From: Agromyces ramosus
GTDB lineage: Bacteria > Actinomycetota > Actinomycetes > Actinomycetales > Microbacteriaceae
Assembly (NCBI RefSeq): GCF_030817175.1
Contig: NZ_JAUSYY010000001.1
Location: 806,001-870,000, forward strand
Length of the DNA stretch: 64,000 nt
Reading direction: 5' to 3'
Shown: piece by piece, positions 8,448 to 18,238 of the stretch
Layout of the letters: every line of letters begins with the position of its first letter
How positions within the stretch are numbered: position 1 is the first letter of the stretch
The notes under the pieces: generated by a model
Seen by the model: the letters and a program-made list of their open reading frames with translations, nothing else
Databases searched by the model: none
Told to the model about the DNA's origin: nothing
Position numbers and translations under genes: made by a program

Positions 8448-8882
8448 TCAGTAGGTGTAGGAGGCGCCGTAGCTCGCGAGAGCTATGAACGCGATGATCG
8501 TCACGATAATGCTGATGAGGCCGATGGCGATGCCGACGAACCCGAGGATGATGCCGGTGAGCCACATGCCCTTCGCGGCGGGCTCCTTCTTCTTGCCGAT
8601 GAAGCCGAGCACGATCGCGGCGATCGAGAAGAGCAGGCCGAAGTAGAACCAGGAGGAGAGGATGCCGATGATGCCGCCGATGAGCGACAGGATGCTGAGG
8701 ATCGGCGTCGCGGAGGCCGGGGCGCTCTGGTAGGCGGGAGCCGTGTACCCGGGCTGCGCTGGCGCCGCGGGCTGCGGCGTACTGTATGACGGCGCGGCGG
8801 GCTGGGCGGGCTGGGCGGGTGCGGCAGGGGGCACCGGCGGAACGCCGGAGCCTGGCTGCTCAGGAAGGTTCGGATCGGTCAC
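8448..8882 (-). CDS. DUF4190-type membrane protein (copy 3, first in cluster)
   Basis: This 144-residue protein has a short Pro/Ala-rich lead (about 1-55), then three hydrophobic segments separated by the conserved GFIGKKKEPAAKGMWLTG loop. It ends SYGASYTY, parallel to its neighbour. The three paralogues lie head-to-tail with 7-10 base gaps and are probably co-transcribed from the region at 8883-9037, which holds a 17-bp tandem repeat. Function is unknown. Confidence 0.75.
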   Translation of the reverse strand: MTDPNLPEQPGSGVPPVPPAAPAQPAQPAAPSYSTPQPAAPAQPGYTAPAYQSAPASATPILSILSLIGGIIGILSSWFYFGLLFSIAAIVLGFIGKKKEPAAKGMWLTGIILGFVGIAIGLISIIVTIIAFIALASYGASYTY

Positions 8883-8994
8883 GGTGCGATTCCCCTCGAT
8901 GCTGTGGTGTCCGCGTCGCCACGTCGGCGGCCGCGCCGGGTGCCGCGAGCTGTCGCGGCATCCGGTCTCGCTTCACACTATCGCGCTGTGTGCG

Positions 8995-9028
8995 TCGTGC
9001 ACAGATTCGACTCGTGCACAGATTCGAA
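8995..9028. repeat. two tandem 17-bp direct repeats upstream of the DUF4190 cluster
   Basis: Unit TCGTGCACAGATTCGA plus one variable base occurs twice back to back (8995-9011, 9012-9028). It lies just upstream of a TAGTGT -10-like element on the minus strand, so it could be a paired operator for the DUF4190 genes. It ends 10 bases before the tsaD stop. Confidence 0.6.
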
Positions 9029-9037
9029 ACGAGCGGG

Positions 9038-10090
9038 TCACACCTGGATGTCGGTGACCGGCAGTGTCGAGTCCGCACCGAATCCGAGGTCGGACGCCGG
9101 ATGCCCCGCCATCACGAGTTGCGCACCGAGCGCGGCGATCATGGCGCCGTTGTCGGTGCAGAGCGACAGCGGCGGCACGCGCAGCGCGACGCCGGCGGCA
9201 TCCGCCCGCTGCTCGGCGACTTGCCGCAACCGGGCGTTCGCGACGACCCCGCCGCCGAGGAGGAGCCGGGGCACGCCGAGTTCGGCGCACGCGGCGATCG
9301 CCTTCGACACGAGCACGTCGACGACGGCCTCGCGGAAGCTCGCGGCGACGTCGGCGAGCGGCACCGGCTCGCCGGCGGCCTCGCGCTGCTCGACCCACCG
9401 GGCGACCGCTGTCTTCAGGCCGGAGAAGCTGAAGTCGTAGCGGTGCGCAGCCTGGTCTTTCGCCTGGGTGAGCCCGCGCGGAAAGCGGATCGCCGTCGGG
9501 TCTCCGCCGATCGCCGCTCGGTCGATCTCGGGGCCGCCCGGATACGGGAGCCCGAGCAGTCGGGCCACCTTGTCGAACGCCTCGCCCGCCGCGTCGTCGA
9601 CCGTCTCGCCGAGGAGCTCCACGTCGGAGACGAGGTCGCGCACGAGGAGCAAGGAGGTGTGGCCGCCCGAGACGAGGAGGGCGACGGTCGGGGTCTCGAG
9701 GGGCGCCGCGGTGTCGAGCAGGTCGGCGCCGACGTGCCCGACGAGGTGGTTCACTGCGTAGATCGGCACCTCGAGCGCGAGCGCGAGCGCCTTCGCGGCC
9801 CCGACGCCGACCATGAGTGCGCCGGCGAGACCCGGTCCGCTCGTGACGGCGATCGCGTCGAGGTCGTGCAGCGACACGGATGCCTCGTCGAGCGCCGAGC
9901 GGATCGTCGGGCCGAGCGCCTCGAGGTGCGCGCGGGCCGCGACCTCTGGCACGACCCCGCCGTAGCGGGCGTGCTCCTCCATGGAGGAGGCGATGACGTT
10001 CGCGAGCAGGCTCGTGCCGCGCACGATGCCCACCCCGGTCTCGTCGCACGAGGTCTCGATGCCGAGGACGAGCGGTTCGGCCCGGTTCAC
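9038..10090 (-). CDS. tsaD: tRNA N6-adenosine threonylcarbamoyltransferase TsaD
   Basis: This 350-residue enzyme transfers the threonylcarbamoyl group to A37 of ANN-decoding tRNAs (t6A). The N-terminus [15 protein letters not shown] is diagnostic. The metal site NHLVGHV gives the HxxxH iron ligands, VSGGHT follows, and the C-terminal [11 protein letters not shown] and [12 protein letters not shown] motifs complete the ASKHA fold. It acts with TsaB and TsaE, both encoded just upstream in this operon. The start overlaps the rimI stop by 4 bases (ATGA). Confidence 0.97.
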   Translation of the reverse strand: MNRAEPLVLGIETSCDETGVGIVRGTSLLANVIASSMEEHARYGGVVPEVAARAHLEALGPTIRSALDEASVSLHDLDAIAVTSGPGLAGALMVGVGAAKALALALEVPIYAVNHLVGHVGADLLDTAAPLETPTVALLVSGGHTSLLLVRDLVSDVELLGETVDDAAGEAFDKVARLLGLPYPGGPEIDRAAIGGDPTAIRFPRGLTQAKDQAAHRYDFSFSGLKTAVARWVEQREAAGEPVPLADVAASFREAVVDVLVSKAIAACAELGVPRLLLGGGVVANARLRQVAEQRADAAGVALRVPPLSLCTDNGAMIAALGAQLVMAGHPASDLGFGADSTLPVTDIQV

Positions 10091-10713
10091 CGAGCGTCCT
10101 CGGGCACGCTGCCGCGGGCGACGTCGGCCCCGCCGGAGGCCGGACGCGTCACGGCGGGCGGCACGTCGAGGCGCATGAGGACCGCGTCGATGCCGTGGCG
10201 GTAGTAGCGCGGACGCACGCCGATCTCCTCGAACCCGAGCGAGCGGTAGAGCGAGCGGGCGATCGCGTTGTCGGCGCGAACCTCGAGGAAGAGCTGGGCG
10301 ATGCCGCGGCGACGCGCCTCGGTGATGAGGGCGTGCATGAGTCCGCGGCCGAGTCCCAGCCCGCGCGCGGCCGGCGCGACGGCGATCGTCTGCACGTCGC
10401 CCTGCTCGCCGCCCTTCGGCGCGAGGAGCCCGGCGTAGCCGAGCAGCGACGGGTCGAGCGCCGTCGCATCGGCACTGGCTCCGGCGCCGGCTTCGGCTTC
10501 GGCGTCGCCCGCGTGGCCGTCGGCGTCGCGATCACCGGCGGCCGGCCCTGCCGCTGCATCATCGTCGACCGCGATGAGGTAGTAGCCGTGCTCCCCCTCG
10601 AGCTCGCGCCGCATGGCATCTACCGGCCAGGCGTCATCGGTGAAGGTGGCGCGTTCGAGCCGCATGATGCGATCGAGGTCGGTGACGCGCGCACGACGCA
10701 TGAGCACGCTCAT
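10087..10713 (-). CDS. rimI: ribosomal-protein-alanine N-acetyltransferase RimI
   Basis: This GNAT acetyltransferase has 208 residues, against about 150 in the usual RimI. The acetyl-CoA loop [14 protein letters not shown] and the C-terminal [23 protein letters not shown] are clear. The extra length comes from an Ala/Gly/Asp-rich insertion at about residues 52-95 that splits the strands before the catalytic core. The known role is acetylation of the N-terminal Ala of S18. It lies between tsaB and tsaD, a common actinobacterial order, with 4-base overlaps on both sides. Confidence 0.9.
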   Translation of the reverse strand: MSVLMRRARVTDLDRIMRLERATFTDDAWPVDAMRRELEGEHGYYLIAVDDDAAAGPAAGDRDADGHAGDAEAEAGAGASADATALDPSLLGYAGLLAPKGGEQGDVQTIAVAPAARGLGLGRGLMHALITEARRRGIAQLFLEVRADNAIARSLYRSLGFEEIGVRPRYYRHGIDAVLMRLDVPPAVTRPASGGADVARGSVPEDAR

Positions 10714-11330
10714 CGCAGCACCTTCTTGCTGCCGGCCGACGGCGTGACGTCGGGAGCCCTGAGGTAGAGCGGCTGCTCATCGGCGAGCGGCAGGCGACCC
10801 GCGGAGAACGCGAGTTCGGCGAGCATGCCGAGCGCGCCCGCCGAGACGCGGGCCGCATCGAGGCGGATGCCCCGGGCGGGCGGCACCGAGTCACGCGGGG
10901 CGAGCGCGGGGCCCTCGGTGCGCACCGGGAGGCCGTCGGCGTCGAGGGCGTCGTAACCGGTCACGGCGAACTCGCGGCGACGGGCATCGGTGACGACCTG
11001 GAGCGCGCCGCTTCCGCCGTCGCGGTACCACGCCGACGCGATCGCATCGTGGCTCACGATCGGGACGAGCGGGCGCGCGATGCCGAGCGCGAAGGCCTGC
11101 GCCGCGGCGATGCCGACCCGGAGTCCGGTGAACGGCCCTGGGCCCATGCCTGCGGCGACGCCCGAGAGCCGAGACGGCGCGACGCCCGCGGCGGCGAGCG
11201 CGTCGCGGATGAATCCGCCGATCACCTCGGCGTGGCGCATGGTGTCGTCGGTGCCCGTCTCGGCCAGGATTCCCGAACGATCGACGACGGCGACGCTCGT
11301 GCCCGTCGAGGTGTCGATGGCGAGGAGCAT
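10710..11330 (-). CDS. tsaB: tRNA threonylcarbamoyladenosine biosynthesis protein TsaB
   Basis: This 206-residue ASKHA-fold partner of TsaD begins MLLAIDTSTGTSVAVVD. It has the GMGPGPFTGLRVGIAAAQAFALG stretch typical of TsaB around residues 64-86. It lacks the TsaD metal site, as expected. It binds TsaD and TsaE to form the t6A complex. The ATG at 11330 fits the conserved N-terminus; the longer open frame upstream is not conserved. Its end overlaps rimI by 4 bases. Confidence 0.95.
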   Translation of the reverse strand: MLLAIDTSTGTSVAVVDRSGILAETGTDDTMRHAEVIGGFIRDALAAAGVAPSRLSGVAAGMGPGPFTGLRVGIAAAQAFALGIARPLVPIVSHDAIASAWYRDGGSGALQVVTDARRREFAVTGYDALDADGLPVRTEGPALAPRDSVPPARGIRLDAARVSAGALGMLAELAFSAGRLPLADEQPLYLRAPDVTPSAGSKKVLR

Positions 11331-11346
11331 GGAGTCAAGCCTACGC

Positions 11347-11877
11347 TCACGCGGCGTAGCGGCTGCCCGTCCACCGCGGCCCGTAGCCGTGCACCGTGAG
11401 CACGCGCGGCTCGTCGGCGTCGAGGGGGTCGGATGCCGCGGCATCCGTCTGCTCGGGGGCATTCGTCGACGCGGCATCCGTCGCCCTGCTCGCGCCCGTG
11501 GGCCGCTCGATGACGATCTCGAGCCACGAGTCGCTCGCATCGTCGACGAGCCCGGCGCCCCATTCGACGACGACCACGGAGTGCTCGAAGTCGAGGTCGA
11601 GGTCGTCGAGCAGGGTGGCGTCGCCGAGCCGGTAGGCGTCGACGTGCACGAGCGGCGCGCCGCCGACGAGGCTCGGGTGGGTGCGGGCGAGCACGAAGGT
11701 CGGGCTCTGCACCGGGCCGCGCACCCCGAGCCCCGCCCCGATGCCACGGGTGAGCGTGGTCTTGCCCGCACCGAGCGGGCCGGTGAGCACGACGAGGTCG
11801 CCGGCGCGGAGCTCGGCGCCGAGCTCGCGCCCGAACGCCTCCATGTCGTCGGTGGTCGGCGCGTCGATGCGCATCAC
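11347..11877 (-). CDS. tsaE: tRNA t6A biosynthesis ATPase TsaE
   Basis: This 176-residue P-loop ATPase has Walker A TGPLGAGKTTLTRGIG (about 36-51). The family motifs SPTFVLARTH and LVHVDAYRLGD follow, then VVVVEWGAG. It drives turnover of the TsaBD complex. The C-terminus has a Ser/Thr/Ala/Asp-rich insertion of about 30 residues before the final strand, not usual in TsaE. It overlaps alr by 4 bases. Confidence 0.95.
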   Translation of the reverse strand: MMRIDAPTTDDMEAFGRELGAELRAGDLVVLTGPLGAGKTTLTRGIGAGLGVRGPVQSPTFVLARTHPSLVGGAPLVHVDAYRLGDATLLDDLDLDFEHSVVVVEWGAGLVDDASDSWLEIVIERPTGASRATDAASTNAPEQTDAAASDPLDADEPRVLTVHGYGPRWTGSRYAA

Positions 11878-13001
11878 GGGCCGCCCACATAGGTGCGTGG
11901 CACTCGCGCGCCGATGCGGGTGACGATCTCGTAGCCGATCGTGTCGGCGGCGTCACCCCAGTCGTCGGCCGAGGGCGCACCGGTCAGCGGGTCGCCGAAC
12001 AGCACGACCTCGTCACCGGGAGCCACCGCGTCGTCGCCGACATCGACGACGAACTGGTCCATCGCGATGCGGCCGACCACCGGTCGGCGCGCACCCGCCA
12101 GCCAGACCTCGGCGCGGTTCGACGCCTGACGCGGCACGCCGTCGGCGTAGCCGAGCGGCACGAGGGCGAGCGTCGTGGGGCGCTCGGCGCGCCAGATGTG
12201 CCCGTACGATGCCCCGGTTCCTGCCTCGACGCGACGCACCGCGGCGACACGTGCCCGCAGGGTCATCGCCGGCCGCAGGCCAAGCTCCTCGGCCGTCGTG
12301 CCGTCGCCGAATGGCGGGACGCCGTAGCTGCCGATGCCGATGCGCACGAGGTCGAAGCGGGCGGCGGGCATGCGGAGCGCCGCGGCGGTCGAGGCGAGAT
12401 GTCGCACCTCGGGTGCGAGCCCGGCATCGGATGCCGCGGCGAGCGCCGCCTCGAACGCGGCGAGCTGGCGCGTGTCTTCTTCGGGTGAGGTGTTCGCGAG
12501 GTGGCTGAAGACGCCGCGTACGCGCAGGCTCCCTTCACGCTCGCCCCGCGCGGCCGCGGCCACGACCGCGCCCCATTCCTCGGGAGCCACGCCGTTGCGG
12601 CTGAGCCCGCTGTCGATCTTCAGGTGCACGGCGGCCGGGCGGGCGACGGATGCCGCGGCATCCGCGATCGCCTGCAGCTGGGGCGCGGACGACACCCCGA
12701 GGTCGACCTCGCGCTCGATCGCCGGTGCGAACGCCTCGGCGGGGTCGTGCAGCCAGGCGAGGACGGGCGCGTCGATGCCGGCATCGCGCAGGGCGAGCGC
12801 CTCGGCGATGTCGGCGACCCCGAGCCACTCGGCGCCGCCGGCGATGGCGGCTCGCGCGACCGGTACCGCACCATGTCCGTAGGCATCGGCCTTCACCACG
12901 GCCATCACCTGCGCAGGAGCGACCTGCCTCGCGATGGCGGCCACGTTGCCGCGGATGGCGTCGAGGTCGATGACGGCTTCGCGGAACGGCTGCGGGTTCA
13001 T
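11874..13001 (-). CDS. alr: alanine racemase
   Basis: This 375-residue, PLP-dependent enzyme interconverts L- and D-alanine for peptidoglycan. The PLP-lysine motif MAVVKADAYGHGAVPVA lies near residue 35. The catalytic tyrosine sits in GTGASYGHIWRA, and VVGRIAMDQFVVDVGD marks the C-terminal beta domain. Length is typical. It starts 4 bases inside the acpS end and overlaps tsaE, so expression is coupled with both cell-wall and tRNA-modification genes. Confidence 0.97.
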   Translation of the reverse strand: MNPQPFREAVIDLDAIRGNVAAIARQVAPAQVMAVVKADAYGHGAVPVARAAIAGGAEWLGVADIAEALALRDAGIDAPVLAWLHDPAEAFAPAIEREVDLGVSSAPQLQAIADAAASVARPAAVHLKIDSGLSRNGVAPEEWGAVVAAAARGEREGSLRVRGVFSHLANTSPEEDTRQLAAFEAALAAASDAGLAPEVRHLASTAAALRMPAARFDLVRIGIGSYGVPPFGDGTTAEELGLRPAMTLRARVAAVRRVEAGTGASYGHIWRAERPTTLALVPLGYADGVPRQASNRAEVWLAGARRPVVGRIAMDQFVVDVGDDAVAPGDEVVLFGDPLTGAPSADDWGDAADTIGYEIVTRIGARVPRTYVGGP

Positions 13002-13372
13002 CGCCCGCCTCGAGGCGACTGGTCGGACTCGAGCACGACGAAGGCGCTCGCGATGCCGGCGTCGTGGCTCATCGACAGGTGGACCCGGTCGATGCCGAGT
13101 GCCTCCATGTGGTCGGCGAGCCCGCCCGAGAGCAGGAAGTCGGGGTTGCCCTGGGAGTCCTGCACGACCTGCATGTCGTGCCAGCGGATGACGGCATGCC
13201 CCCCGAGCGCCTTGATGAGCGCCTCCTTGGCGGCGAACCGCGCGGCCAGCGAGCGCGCCGGCCGACCGCGTTCGCTCTCAGCGAACAAGCGCTCGACCAG
13301 CCCCGGAGTGCGGGCGATCGAACGCTCGAAGCGCCCGATGTCGACCACGTCGATGCCGATGCCGGCGATCAT
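12998..13372 (-). CDS. acpS: holo-[acyl-carrier-protein] synthase AcpS
   Basis: This 124-residue phosphopantetheinyl transferase has the Mg-binding motif GIGIDVVDIGRFE at the start. FAAKEALIKALG (about 52-63) supplies the second metal ligand, and LSMSHDAGIASAFVVLE ends the fold. It loads 4'-phosphopantetheine onto acyl carrier protein. The ATG at 13372 (MIAGIGIDVV) is used; the longer frame upstream is antisense-like and not conserved. It lies 34 bases after glmS. Confidence 0.95.
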   Translation of the reverse strand: MIAGIGIDVVDIGRFERSIARTPGLVERLFAESERGRPARSLAARFAAKEALIKALGGHAVIRWHDMQVVQDSQGNPDFLLSGGLADHMEALGIDRVHLSMSHDAGIASAFVVLESDQSPRGGR

Positions 13373-13406
13373 GAGCGTCCCTTCGACCACCCGACCGTGG
13401 CCCGCG

Positions 13407-15257
13407 TCACTCGACGGTAACCGACTTCGCCAGGTTGCGCGGCTGGTCGACGTCGAGCCCCTTGGCCTGCGCGAGCTCCATGGCGAAGATCTGCAGCGGC
13501 ACGACGGCGAGCAGCGGCTCGAAGAGCGGTGCCGCGAGCGGAATGCGCAGCACCTCGTCGGCGAACGGCAGGACCGCGGCATCCCCGGCCTCGGCGATCG
13601 CGATGACGCGAGCACCCCGTGCGCGGATCTCCTGGATGTTCGAGACGACCTTCGGGTGCAGAGTCGCCGAACCGCGCGGGCTCGGCACCACGACGAAGAC
13701 CGGCTGCCCCGGCTCGATGAGCGCGATGGGGCCGTGCTTGAGCTCACCGGCGGCGAAGCCCTCGGCGTGGATGTACGCGAGCTCCTTGAGCTTCAGCGCA
13801 CCCTCCATGGCGATCGGGTAGCCGACGTGGCGGCCGAGGAAGAGCACGGAACGGGTGTCGGCCATCCAGTGCGCGAGCTCGCCGACCCGCTCGGCCTGGC
13901 CGAGCACGGTCTCGAGCTTCTCGGGCACGGCCTGCAGCTCGGCGAGCTGCTCCGCGAGCTGCTCGGCAGTCAGGGTGCCGCGCACACGTGCGAGGTGGAG
14001 ACCGAAGAGGTAGAGGGCGGCGATCTGCGCCACGAACGCCTTCGTCGAGGCGACGGCGACCTCAGGGCCCGCGTGCGTGTAGACGACCGCGTGGGACTCG
14101 CGGGGAATCGTCGCGCCCTGGGTGTTGCAGATCGAGATCGTGCGCGCGCCCATCTCACGCGCGTACTTCACGGCCATGAGCGTGTCCATGGTCTCGCCCG
14201 ACTGGCTGATCGACACGACGAGCGTGTCGGCGTCGAGCACCGGCTCGCGATAGCGGAACTCATGGCTGAGCTCGACCTCGACCGGCACGCGCGCCCACTG
14301 CTCGATCGCGTACTTGGCGACCATGCCCGCATAGGCGGCGGTGCCGCAGGCGATGACGGTGATGCGACGGACGGCGCGGAGCTCCTCGTCGCCGAAGTCC
14401 GCGAGCTCGGGGATGACGACCTGGTGGTCGACGACGCGGCCGAGCAGTGTGTTGCGAACGGCCTCGGGCTGCTCGGAGACCTCCTTGCGCATGAAGGAGG
14501 ACCATCCGCCCTTCTCGGCGGCCGAGGCATCCCATGCGACATCGAACGGCTCGACCTCGACGGTCTCGCCCGCGAAGTCGGTCACCGTGACCTCGTCGGC
14601 CGTGATGGTGACGATCTGGTCCTGACCGATCGCGACGGCACGCTTCGTGTACTCGACGAAAGCCGCGACATCCGAGCCGAGGAAGTTCTCGCCCTCGCCG
14701 AGGCCGATGACGAGCGGGGAGTTGCGGCGAGCGCCGACGACCACGCCGGGCTCGTCGCGGTGCACGGCCAGGAGCGTGAAGGCGCCGTCGAGCCGGGAGA
14801 CGGTGTTGCGGAAGGCCTCGCGCAGGTCACCGGTGGTCCGGTACTCACGGCCGAGGAGCACTGCGGCGACCTCGGTGTCGGTCTCGCTCTCGAAGGTGGC
14901 TCCGCCGGCGAGCAACTCGTCTTTCAGCTCGGCGAAGTTCTCGATGATGCCGTTGTGGATGAGGGCGAGTCGGCCCTCATCACCGAGGTGCGGATGGGCG
15001 TTGCGGTCGGTCGGACCACCGTGGGTCGCCCACCGGGTGTGGCCGATACCGGTGCGGCCGCGGTGAGGGGGATTCGCGTCGAGTTCGTCAGCGAGCACCT
15101 GGAGCTTGCCGGCTCGCTTCGCGGTCTCGATCACTCCCTCGTCATTGACGATCGCGATACCGGCCGAGTCGTAGCCACGGTACTCGAGGCGGCTCAGGCC
15201 ACCCATGAGGACGTCGAGGCTGTTGCGCTCTCCGACGTATCCGACGATTCCACACAT
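13407..15257 (-). CDS. glmS: glutamine--fructose-6-phosphate aminotransferase (isomerizing) GlmS
   Basis: This 616-residue enzyme makes glucosamine-6-phosphate. The processed N-terminus MCGIVGYVG exposes Cys2, the nucleophile of the glutaminase domain (about 1-220), which also shows RLEYRGYDSAG and HTRWATHG. Two SIS sugar-isomerase domains follow, with VISQSGETMDTL and the C-terminal signature NLAKSVTVE. The product feeds GlmM, encoded 1 kb away, towards UDP-GlcNAc. No glmS ribozyme-like leader is visible in the 79 bases shared with coaA. Confidence 0.97.
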   Translation of the reverse strand: MCGIVGYVGERNSLDVLMGGLSRLEYRGYDSAGIAIVNDEGVIETAKRAGKLQVLADELDANPPHRGRTGIGHTRWATHGGPTDRNAHPHLGDEGRLALIHNGIIENFAELKDELLAGGATFESETDTEVAAVLLGREYRTTGDLREAFRNTVSRLDGAFTLLAVHRDEPGVVVGARRNSPLVIGLGEGENFLGSDVAAFVEYTKRAVAIGQDQIVTITADEVTVTDFAGETVEVEPFDVAWDASAAEKGGWSSFMRKEVSEQPEAVRNTLLGRVVDHQVVIPELADFGDEELRAVRRITVIACGTAAYAGMVAKYAIEQWARVPVEVELSHEFRYREPVLDADTLVVSISQSGETMDTLMAVKYAREMGARTISICNTQGATIPRESHAVVYTHAGPEVAVASTKAFVAQIAALYLFGLHLARVRGTLTAEQLAEQLAELQAVPEKLETVLGQAERVGELAHWMADTRSVLFLGRHVGYPIAMEGALKLKELAYIHAEGFAAGELKHGPIALIEPGQPVFVVVPSPRGSATLHPKVVSNIQEIRARGARVIAIAEAGDAAVLPFADEVLRIPLAAPLFEPLLAVVPLQIFAMELAQAKGLDVDQPRNLAKSVTVE

Positions 15258-15327
15258 AGGGAGGATCCTACCTGTGCGCGGCTGTGCGGCCGCCCCGCGC
15301 GATCACGGGCAGCCCTGTGCCCGACAC

Positions 15328-15333
15328 TAGACT
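15328..15333 (+). promoter_or_regulatory. -10 element for leaderless coaA
   Basis: TAGACT lies 3 bases before the GTG at 15337 and 6 before the in-frame GTG at 15340. Neither has a ribosome site, so the message is probably leaderless and 15340 may be the true start. Confidence 0.45.
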
Positions 15334-15336
15334 GTC

Positions 15337-16296
15337 GTGGTGCCAGATCCGCAGAGCCCGTCATCGAACGGCGCCCAGATCTCGCCGTTCATCGAACTCG
15401 GCCGGGCCGACTGGGCGGCGCTCGCCCCGTCGATGCCGACGCCATTGCGCGAGACCGAGATCGTCCAGCTGCGGGGCCTCGGTGAGCCGCTCGACCTCCG
15501 CGAGGTCGCCGAGGTCTACCTCCCCCTGAGCCGGCTGCTCAACCTCTACGTGGGCGGCACGAAGTCGTTGCACGACGTCACGAGCGAGTTCCTGCGCGAG
15601 CGCGTCGAGTCGACCCCGTTCGTCATCGGCGTCGCGGGGTCGGTCGCGGTCGGCAAGTCCACGATCGCCCGGCTCCTGCGTGAGCTCCTCGCCCGGTGGG
15701 AGCACACGCCGCACGTCGAGCTGATCACGACCGACGGGTTCCTCTTCCCGAACGCCGAGCTCGAGCGGCGCGGCCTCATGGCCCGCAAGGGCTTCCCCGA
15801 GTCGTACGACCGCCGGGCGCTGCTCAGGTTCGTCAGCGAGGTCAAGGCCGGCGCATCCGAGGTGCGCGCACCCTTCTACTCGCACCTCGCCTACGACATC
15901 GTCCCCGACGCGCAGGTCACCGTGCGACGACCCGACGTGCTGATCGTCGAAGGCCTCAACGTGCTGCAGCCGCCCGGCCCCGGCCACCGGCTCGCGGTGA
16001 GCGACCTGTTCGACTTCACCATCTACGTCGACGCGCGCACGAGCGACATCGCCCGGTGGTACGAGGAACGCTTCCTGAAGCTGCAGCGCGGCGCCTTCGC
16101 GAACCCCCGGTCGTACTTCCACCGCTACGCGAGCCTGACCGAAGCCGAGGCGCGCCAGCGCGCCCGTGAGATCTGGCACACCATCAACGAGCCGAACCTG
16201 TTGCAGAACATCAGGCCGACGAGATCGCGTGCGTCGCTCGTGCTGCGCAAGGGCGCCGATCACACCGTCTCGAACGTGCTCCTGCGCAAGCTCTGA
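15337..16296 (+). CDS. coaA: type I pantothenate kinase
   Basis: This 319-residue kinase catalyses the first step of CoA synthesis, pantothenate phosphorylation. The P-loop [17 protein letters not shown] lies near residue 95. It also has [19 protein letters not shown], the KGFPESYD motif and [16 protein letters not shown], all standard CoaA signatures. It is the only rightward gene in this block, divergent from glmS and convergent with glmM. Two adjacent GTG codons could start it; the first is listed. Confidence 0.96.
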   Translation: MVPDPQSPSSNGAQISPFIELGRADWAALAPSMPTPLRETEIVQLRGLGEPLDLREVAEVYLPLSRLLNLYVGGTKSLHDVTSEFLRERVESTPFVIGVAGSVAVGKSTIARLLRELLARWEHTPHVELITTDGFLFPNAELERRGLMARKGFPESYDRRALLRFVSEVKAGASEVRAPFYSHLAYDIVPDAQVTVRRPDVLIVEGLNVLQPPGPGHRLAVSDLFDFTIYVDARTSDIARWYEERFLKLQRGAFANPRSYFHRYASLTEAEARQRAREIWHTINEPNLLQNIRPTRSRASLVLRKGADHTVSNVLLRKL

Positions 16297-16324
16297 CGGC
16301 GCGCCGCCCAGCATCCGGCGTCGG

Positions 16325-17686
16325 CTAGCTCGTGAGCCGCTCGCGCACGACGCCGGCGAGCGTCGCGGCGTGGCGTTCGGCCGACTCCTGGTCGGCCGCC
16401 TCCACCATGACGCGCACCATCGGCTCGGTGCCCGAGGGCCGCAGCAGCACCCGGCCCGAATCGCCGAGCTCCGCTTCGGCCGTGGCGACGGCCGCTGAGA
16501 TCTCGGCGTCGTCGTGCAGCGCATGGTGGTCGACTCCGCGCACGTTGACGAGCACCTGCGGATAGACCGTCATGACCGAGGCGAGGTCGGCGAGCGACCG
16601 GCCCGAGCGCGCCATCTCGGCCGCGAGGTGCAGGCCGGTGAGCACGCCGTCGCCGGTCGTGGCGTGTTCGGTCATGATCACGTGACCCGACTGCTCGCCA
16701 CCGAGGGCGAGCTTGCCGGCGGCCAGCGCCTCGAGCACGTATCGGTCGCCGACCTTCGTCTCGATGACACGGATGCCTCGCTCCGCCATGGCCCGGCGGA
16801 GCCCCAGGTTCGACATGACGGTGACGACGAGCGTGTCGTCGGTGAGGATGCCGCGCTCGTGCATCGACACGGCGAGGATCGCCATGATCTGGTCGCCGTC
16901 GATGACATTGCCCTCGGCGTCGACGGCGAGGCAGCGATCGGCGTCGCCGTCGTGGGCGATTCCGAGGTCGGCCCCGTGCTCGACCACCGCGGCCTGCAAG
17001 GGCCCGAGGTGTGTCGAACCGACGCCGTCGTTGATGTTCATGCCGTCGGGATCGGCGCCGATGACCGTGACTCGAGCTCCGGCATCGCGGAAGGTCTCGG
17101 GCGAGACGCCGGCCGCTGCGCCGTGGGCGCAGTCGAGGACGACGTGCAGCCCTTCGAGACGGTGCGGCAGCGTGCCGAGCAGGTGCACCACGTAGCGGTC
17201 TTCAGCGTCGGCGAAGCGCCGGATGCGCCCGACGCCGTCGCCGACGGGTGCCAGCTTCGGCTTGCCGAGATAGGACTCGATGCGGTCTTCGACCTCGTCG
17301 GGCAGCTTCGTGCCGCCGAAGGAGAAGAACTTGATGCCGTTGTCGGGCGCGGGATTGTGCGACGCCGAGATCATCACGCCGAAGTCGGCGCCGATGGAGT
17401 CGATCAGGTACGCGGTCGCCGGAGTGGGGATGACGCCCGCGTCGAGCACGTCGACGCCCGATGAAGCGAGGCCGGCCGAGACGGCCGCAGTGAGGAACTG
17501 GCCGGAGACCCGGGGGTCGCGCGCGACGACCGCGACCGGTCGCCGGCCGGCGGCGCGGAGTTCGTCGGCGTGCCGCCCCTGTGTGAGCACGGACGCAGCC
17601 GCCTGGGCGAGGCCCAGAGCCAGGTCAGCCGTGAGTTCACGGTTGGCCAGGCCCCGGACCCCGTCGGTTCCGAAAAGCCGAGGCAT
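16325..17686 (-). CDS. glmM: phosphoglucosamine mutase GlmM
   Basis: This 453-residue enzyme converts GlcN-6-P to GlcN-1-P on the way to UDP-GlcNAc. It begins [15 protein letters not shown]. The active-site phosphoserine loop [19 protein letters not shown] lies near residue 100. The metal-binding [10 protein letters not shown] (about 240) and the sugar-binding GGEQSGHVI are present, and the phosphate-binding [14 protein letters not shown] closes domain 4. It lies 23 bases after rpsI, in the common actinobacterial order rplM-rpsI-glmM. Confidence 0.97.
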   Translation of the reverse strand: MPRLFGTDGVRGLANRELTADLALGLAQAAASVLTQGRHADELRAAGRRPVAVVARDPRVSGQFLTAAVSAGLASSGVDVLDAGVIPTPATAYLIDSIGADFGVMISASHNPAPDNGIKFFSFGGTKLPDEVEDRIESYLGKPKLAPVGDGVGRIRRFADAEDRYVVHLLGTLPHRLEGLHVVLDCAHGAAAGVSPETFRDAGARVTVIGADPDGMNINDGVGSTHLGPLQAAVVEHGADLGIAHDGDADRCLAVDAEGNVIDGDQIMAILAVSMHERGILTDDTLVVTVMSNLGLRRAMAERGIRVIETKVGDRYVLEALAAGKLALGGEQSGHVIMTEHATTGDGVLTGLHLAAEMARSGRSLADLASVMTVYPQVLVNVRGVDHHALHDDAEISAAVATAEAELGDSGRVLLRPSGTEPMVRVMVEAADQESAERHAATLAGVVRERLTS

Positions 17687-17709
17687 GTACGGAGAACCGT
17701 ATGCCGGGA

Positions 17710-18195
17710 TCAGCGCTTCGAGAACTGAGGTGCCTTGCGGGCCTTCTTGAGACCGGCCTTCTTGCGCTCGATGACGCGAGCGTCACGCGTGAGGAAGCCC
17801 GACTTCTTGAGCGTCGCGCGGTTGTTGTCGCGGTCGATCTCGTTGAGCGCACGCGCGATCGCGAGGCGCAGCGCGCCGGCCTGGCCCGAGGGGCCGCCAC
17901 CGGTGATCTTCGCGACGACGTCGTACGAACCCGTGAGCTCGAGCACGGTGAACGGGTCGGTGATGAGCTGCTGGTGCAGCTTGTTCGGGAAGTACTGCGC
18001 GAGCTCACGGCCGTTGACCGTGATGGTGCCGGCACCGGGGACGAGGCGCGCGCGGGCGATGGCCTGCTTGCGGCGGCCGACGGCCGAGCCCGAGACGTTC
18101 AGCACGGGACGGGGGGTGGTGGGGGCTTCCGAGGGGGTGCTCTCGGTGGTGTAGCTCTCGGGAGCCGCTTCGATCTGGTCTGCGATCTTCGCCAT
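17710..18195 (-). CDS. rpsI: 30S ribosomal protein S9
   Basis: This is 161 residues long with an acidic, non-conserved lead of about 35 residues. The S9 core then starts at [16 protein letters not shown], with [13 protein letters not shown] in the middle. It ends in the basic tail [14 protein letters not shown], whose final Lys-Arg reaches the decoding site. It is co-transcribed with rplM and lies 43 bases behind it. Confidence 0.98.
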   Translation of the reverse strand: MAKIADQIEAAPESYTTESTPSEAPTTPRPVLNVSGSAVGRRKQAIARARLVPGAGTITVNGRELAQYFPNKLHQQLITDPFTVLELTGSYDVVAKITGGGPSGQAGALRLAIARALNEIDRDNNRATLKKSGFLTRDARVIERKKAGLKKARKAPQFSKR

Positions 18196-18238
18196 GGTGA
18201 TGTGAATCCTTATTTCGAGAACGTCGAGTGCGCCGGAA

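Noticed and set aside
15258..15336. glmS ribozyme or riboswitch leader
   Set aside because: Only 79 bases separate glmS and coaA and contain promoter-like boxes, no ribozyme core.
12501..15485. 994-codon open frame on the plus strand
   Set aside because: It lies antisense to acpS and glmS, which have full conserved motifs. Long antisense frames are expected in high-GC DNA with strong third-position bias.
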